Assembly (NCBI GenBank): GCA_025331565.1
Contig: JAFREQ010000041.1
Coordinates: 2,294,001-2,358,000 of the forward strand
DNA length: 64,000 nt
Direction: 5' to 3'
DNA from: Holacanthus passer
Taxonomy: Eukaryota; Chordata; Actinopteri; Pomacanthidae
The notes under the pieces were generated by a model. The model ran no database searches. It saw only the letters and a program-made list of their open reading frames with translations, and was not told where the DNA came from. Position numbers and translations under genes: made by a program. Below, piece by piece: positions 60,492-64,000 of the stretch (position 1 is its first letter; each line of letters opens with the position of its first letter).

Positions 60492-61477
60492 GTAAGATAC
60501 GGTATGTAAAACCCTTCTGTTTGTTTTAGAACAATGTTGTAGTTAGCTGGATAAGTAAAGTAGTCTGTATGGCCCAAGACAGTTAAGTACCTCCATTCTT
60601 TAATGTGAACTTATTTATCACCGGGTTTCCTAATTGTGATACCTAAAATGCTGTTGAAAGTTGAAGCTGAAGAAGTTTTTATATGTTTCAATCTCCATAA
60701 AAATAATATCAATGTGATATTTGTATCAATAATACAAATGAGTCACTCTGATAAAGCTCAGCACAACTTTTAAGAAATCAAACCTTTCACTATTGTGCAA
60801 TGACTGATCCTGAAGTCACATGCTGCTGACTATAAAATCACTGATCCTCTCTGACCATCTCTGTAGTGGAAGGAATATATGTAGTATTGAGTACCTATAA
60901 TATAATCTATTTTTATAGATAATATAATATAATCTGTATTTGAAATATGAAGTAAAAGTATTATCAGGAAACACATTAAAAGTACAATCCCAACTCCAAA
61001 AAAGTTGGGACGCTGTGTAAATTGTTAATAAAAACAGAATTTGATGGTTTGCAAATCATTTGAACCCTATATTTAATTGGAAATGGTGTAAAGACAACAT
61101 ATCAAGTGTTGATACTGAAAAATGTTATTGTTTTATGGAAAATATATGCTCATTTTCAATTTGATGCCATACTCTAATCATCTCAGTCATACTCTAATGG
61201 TTATTTTTAGTGTTCTATCATTATTTCTGGATAGCATTGCATAGAAGAACTGGCAGTAACTGTATTTTGTTACTTTACACAATTGAAACCCCATCATCAT
61301 TCTTTACCCTTACTGGTAAAGAGGCCTGTATTTTCGCTTGGCATTTGTTTTTGTTTTTTATTCTTTAACTCAAATGTACAAGATATTCATATGATCTCAG
61401 ACTATATAAATGTCACACCCTGACCATTGTATTATTCTTTTCTGTTCTTCCAGGAGTTCCAATCACATCAATTCACT

Positions 61478-63109
61478 ATGTTGATAAGCCCAGAACAGGA
61501 AGCTCTGATTGGCCGAGTGTTCGAAACCTATCTGACAGAGCATCATCATGAGGACCTTCTCCAGGTTTTTGCAGATTCTAATGAAGAGACCCATCACCCT
61601 GTTGTTGTTAATGCCATGACATTGTTTGAAGCCAATATGGAGGTAATGTTTACTGTATTAAAAATTAAAAGAAGTAAATTAGTATACTTGAGATTTGGAT
61701 ATGTTTAACTAAAGTTGGGTGATTTGGAAATTTCCCTATTGTGGGACTAATAATAAGAATATCTTATTTTGTTAAAATTCTGTATGTGATGCGTCAGCGT
61801 GGTCTGTGTCTGAAAGAAGCACTGTCATGAATTGAAACTTTACTTTTTAGTTCCTTGTTTTACTAAATGTTTTTATATGGGTCAAAGATTTTAGTTATAG
61901 GACATTTGAATAAAATCTCAACTCAAGCGAGGATAACCAAACCTAAATCCTGCAGTCAATGGACCCTTTAATGGATTTTTGAACCTTTGATTGCACAACA
62001 AGAATTACATGGATTTTATCTCCAGAAGAACCATGTCGAGCTAAAACTTACCAAAGCCGATTCGTCCGCAGTGGGCCTGGTCCTGGGCCCTCAGCGCTTG
62101 CAGTAAGGAACTTTCTCCTGTATTCCACTGTGGGACGAATAAAAGTTTATCTTATCTTATATTATCTTATCTTATTCTGGGTTGGAAATCTACCGTTTCA
62201 CCACTAGGAGCCTGTGTAAGCAAGTTTTCTTCCTGCTGCTCCAATATCCTTTACTGCTGCCGACAGTTCCGTGCAGCTGTTAGCTGTCTGTTTTAGTTGT
62301 TCGTTGGCTGTGGTCTTCCCTCTTTTCCCTTTTTGTCAGTGGAGATTACTGAACTGAAAAGTGAACTGAGATCCACTGAGCAGCACATCCAGGCTCTCCT
62401 CCACCAACAGATGTAGCCGTTTTCCCAGCTAGCATGTCTCAAGCCTAGAGCTGACCATGTGCGACCTGCCATCAAAAAGTGCTATACACCTGCAAGTTTC
62501 TCCTCGTCTACATGCTGGTCCCCCCCAGGCGCCCACTTGCCTGTGCTCCATTTTCATTCTCCTTGACCTCAGCTCATATTTTGACACAGTGGACAGTGGA
62601 CATGTTTTAATTAGCTGTCAGAAGAACTATGTCCACATCAGTGATGTGGCTGGGAATTGGTTAAGCTCCTATCTGTCAAACAGGTCCTTCTTTGTAAGAC
62701 TTGTAGATGCCTCCTCTTCCCTCTGTGGGATCCACCAGGGACATGTGCATGCTACCCCTGGGGCAAATTATGTCCACATATTTTTCCCACTTTTATAAAT
62801 ACTCAACATTATTACTATTTTTCTTCAATACACCTGACCCAAGGTTATGAAAAATAATCTTCATCATTTTTCATCATTCATCATTTTCTTTGTTTAAATC
62901 TGTGTTTGCACTAATTACATGGTATCTCTACTATCTGTGACAGGTTGGGGACTATTTCAACGCCTATCCCACTGATGTCCTGGCTATATTTGATAAAGTG
63001 TTACTCAAAACTGCCATGAAGTTATCAGAGATTGCCTCTCCCAAGCACTATGGAGGACAAGGAACAAAAGATCACAGAATGAGACACACTCCTCATGCTC
63101 GTATTACAG
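61478..63109 (+). CDS. mcm9: DNA helicase MCM9, N-terminal part (continues past the window)
   Basis: Two coding exons are present: 61478..61642 (first 55 codons; exon begins at 61454 after an AG) and 62944..63109, ending GTGAGA in phase 1. Sequence MLISPEQEALIGRVFETYL, HHPVVVNAMTLFEANME, VGDYFNAYPTDVLAIFDKVL and HTPHARITG aligns well with the start of human MCM9 (GQVFESYV, YPVVVNAMTLFETNMEIGEY, LHARISG). This is the MCM N-terminal domain. The zinc-binding, AAA+ and C-terminal parts lie to the right of the window. MCM9 works with MCM8 as a helicase in homologous recombination repair. The intron between the exons carries LINE debris. The start could be at 60390 instead (see the leader exon). 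Confidence 0.9.
61727..61770 (+). repeat. Decayed LINE 3' tail
   Basis: 'ggaaatttccctattgtggg' followed by actaataataagaatatctta is a diverged copy of the tail at 62117..62170. Both lie in mcm9 intron 1 in the same direction. Confidence 0.5.
62117..62175 (+). repeat. LINE 3' tail with TATCTT repeats
   Basis: 'ccactgtgggacgaataaaa' followed by gtttatcttatcttatattatc. This is the clearest of several such tails in the window. The LINE body before it is not recognisable. Confidence 0.65.
62330..62830 (+). mobile_element. Decayed LINE with reverse transcriptase motif A
   Basis: EITELKSELRSTEQHIQALL (about 62342) looks like ORF1 coiled coil. 62540..62760 reads FILLDLSSYFDTVDSGHVLI, NWLSSYLSNRSFFVRLVD and CGIHQG, which matches the motif A to motif B part of a CR1/L2-like reverse transcriptase. 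The two parts are joined by a deletion. It lies in mcm9 intron 1. Confidence 0.65.
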
Positions 63110-63639
63110 GTGAGACATCCAAATGGGGATTATAGTCAGATGTTTGAGTGTTGCTCAGAGCAACATTTGGTTAATATACTGTACTCTACTGCTATGAAGT
63201 CTAGTATTTACACAATAGCACAACACAAAAGCACACAACTGCTATTTGGCAGTAGTGTTTCAGCCATAGCTATTGTCGCGATGAAACAATATTTTCAGAT
63301 TGCAGGAATCACATTATTTTGTGCAGCAGTTGCAGTACTAAGTAGGAAGAGTGCAAATATATAGGTACAAATGTAAAATATAAAAATATCAGTAAATTGT
63401 AAATGCAAAATATACACAATGCAGGAAATATAAATAGGTTAACAGGAAGGATCATAGATCCTCTAAGTATGAGTATTGAATATAGTTATCTGTAGTCTAT
63501 AGTTATAGAAAATCTGAAGTATAGGTAAGTATATTTGGTTAATTCAGAATGTTCATAATTATGTCCATGATATTGTATGTAATGTCCCATAATTGCACAT
63601 TATAACCTATAATGTTCCATAAATCAGAAAGCTCTAATA

Positions 63640-64000
63640 ATTGTAATCCACAGAGAAACAGTTATTCAGAGAGAAAGAACGATTAAACGAACAGAACAGA
63701 GCTGAAATTGAAGCTGGTGCCCCCTCAGCACCCCATGCCTCTGCTGTCCATCTCTCTGCATGAGTTAGATGAGTTGTAACATTTGATTGCGACAGGAAGA
63801 ACAGATTTTCTGGACATCCTGTGGTGCATCATGGTGGTAACTGTCTACCACTGAAGCTCCTGTGCTGGTTGATTCTGTTGGTGTTGACCGCTCTTACACT
63901 GCTGCCCCAGCATGTGACAGCAAAGAAGATCGCACTCTCAACCACAGACTGGTAGAACATCCTCAGCATGGTACTGTAGACCTTGAATGAACTTCCGCAC
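63640..64000 (-). mobile_element. LINE ORF2 C-terminal fragment reaching the window edge
   Basis: On the - strand, 64000..63760 reads FKVYSTMLRMFYQSVVESAI and FFAVTCWGSS, matching the C-terminal part of fish LINEs, equivalent to ASAVFYAVVCWGGG at 53539. The remainder to the left is decayed. It lies in an mcm9 intron. Confidence 0.6.

Noticed and set aside
1..64000. CRISPR arrays, bacterial operons, ribosome binding sites
   Set aside because: The DNA is vertebrate nuclear sequence; the only regular arrays are a minisatellite and microsatellites.

Overview
The window is nuclear DNA of a ray-finned (teleost-type) fish. Genes are split by many short GT-AG introns. The orthologues are vertebrate, and the background holds L2/CR1-like and L1-like LINEs, Tc1/mariner, hAT, a Gypsy LTR and tRNA-derived SINEs, as is usual in fish.

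Three conserved genes form the backbone. gopc (+ strand, coding 14512..30855, nine coding exons, complete) makes the Golgi coiled-coil/PDZ adaptor. cep85l (- strand, coding 54534 down to 37688, thirteen coding exons, complete in my model) makes a centrosomal coiled-coil protein. mcm9 (+ strand, from 61478 or possibly 60390, running off the right edge) makes a DNA-repair/replication helicase; only its N-terminal part is here. gopc and cep85l converge, with 6.8 kb between their stop codons. cep85l and mcm9 diverge, head to head about 6 kb apart. This is the order of human 6q22 without NUS1 and SLC35F1 in between, and I found no PLN inside cep85l. The three genes share a neighbourhood, not a pathway.

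Left of gopc (1..14000) is an accessory stretch. It holds a multi-exon gene of the fish SAMD3-like family broken by one in-frame stop (2190..4537), a Tc1/mariner-type terminal fragment (about 5470..5745), a decayed Tnp2-like transposase gene ending in a 36-bp minisatellite (7675..9681), an L1-like LINE fragment abutting an internally deleted L2-like LINE (9960..12770, - strand), and the 5' end of a hAT element with its BED-finger start (12924..13397).

The introns carry further mobile DNA: a Tc1 deletion derivative, a hAT-like MITE, a SINE, a UnaL2-type tail and a decayed LINE in gopc; a SINE, a LINE-type tail, a 1.2-kb inverted-repeat element with an internal duplication, a Gypsy LTR with gag start, and a LINE 3' end in cep85l. 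Between cep85l and mcm9 lie a LINE reverse transcriptase copy (55845..57420) and Tc1 remnants. mcm9 intron 1 contains another decayed LINE.

I saw no convincing new gene system. The most useful observations are the 24-nt gopc microexon, the very small TATA-driven first exon of cep85l, the possible in-frame N-terminal extension of mcm9, the single stop in the SAMD3-like gene and a 68-bp hairpin in gopc intron 6. Exon boundaries were assigned by eye from splice signals, reading frame and recalled human protein sequences; none was checked by alignment or RNA data.
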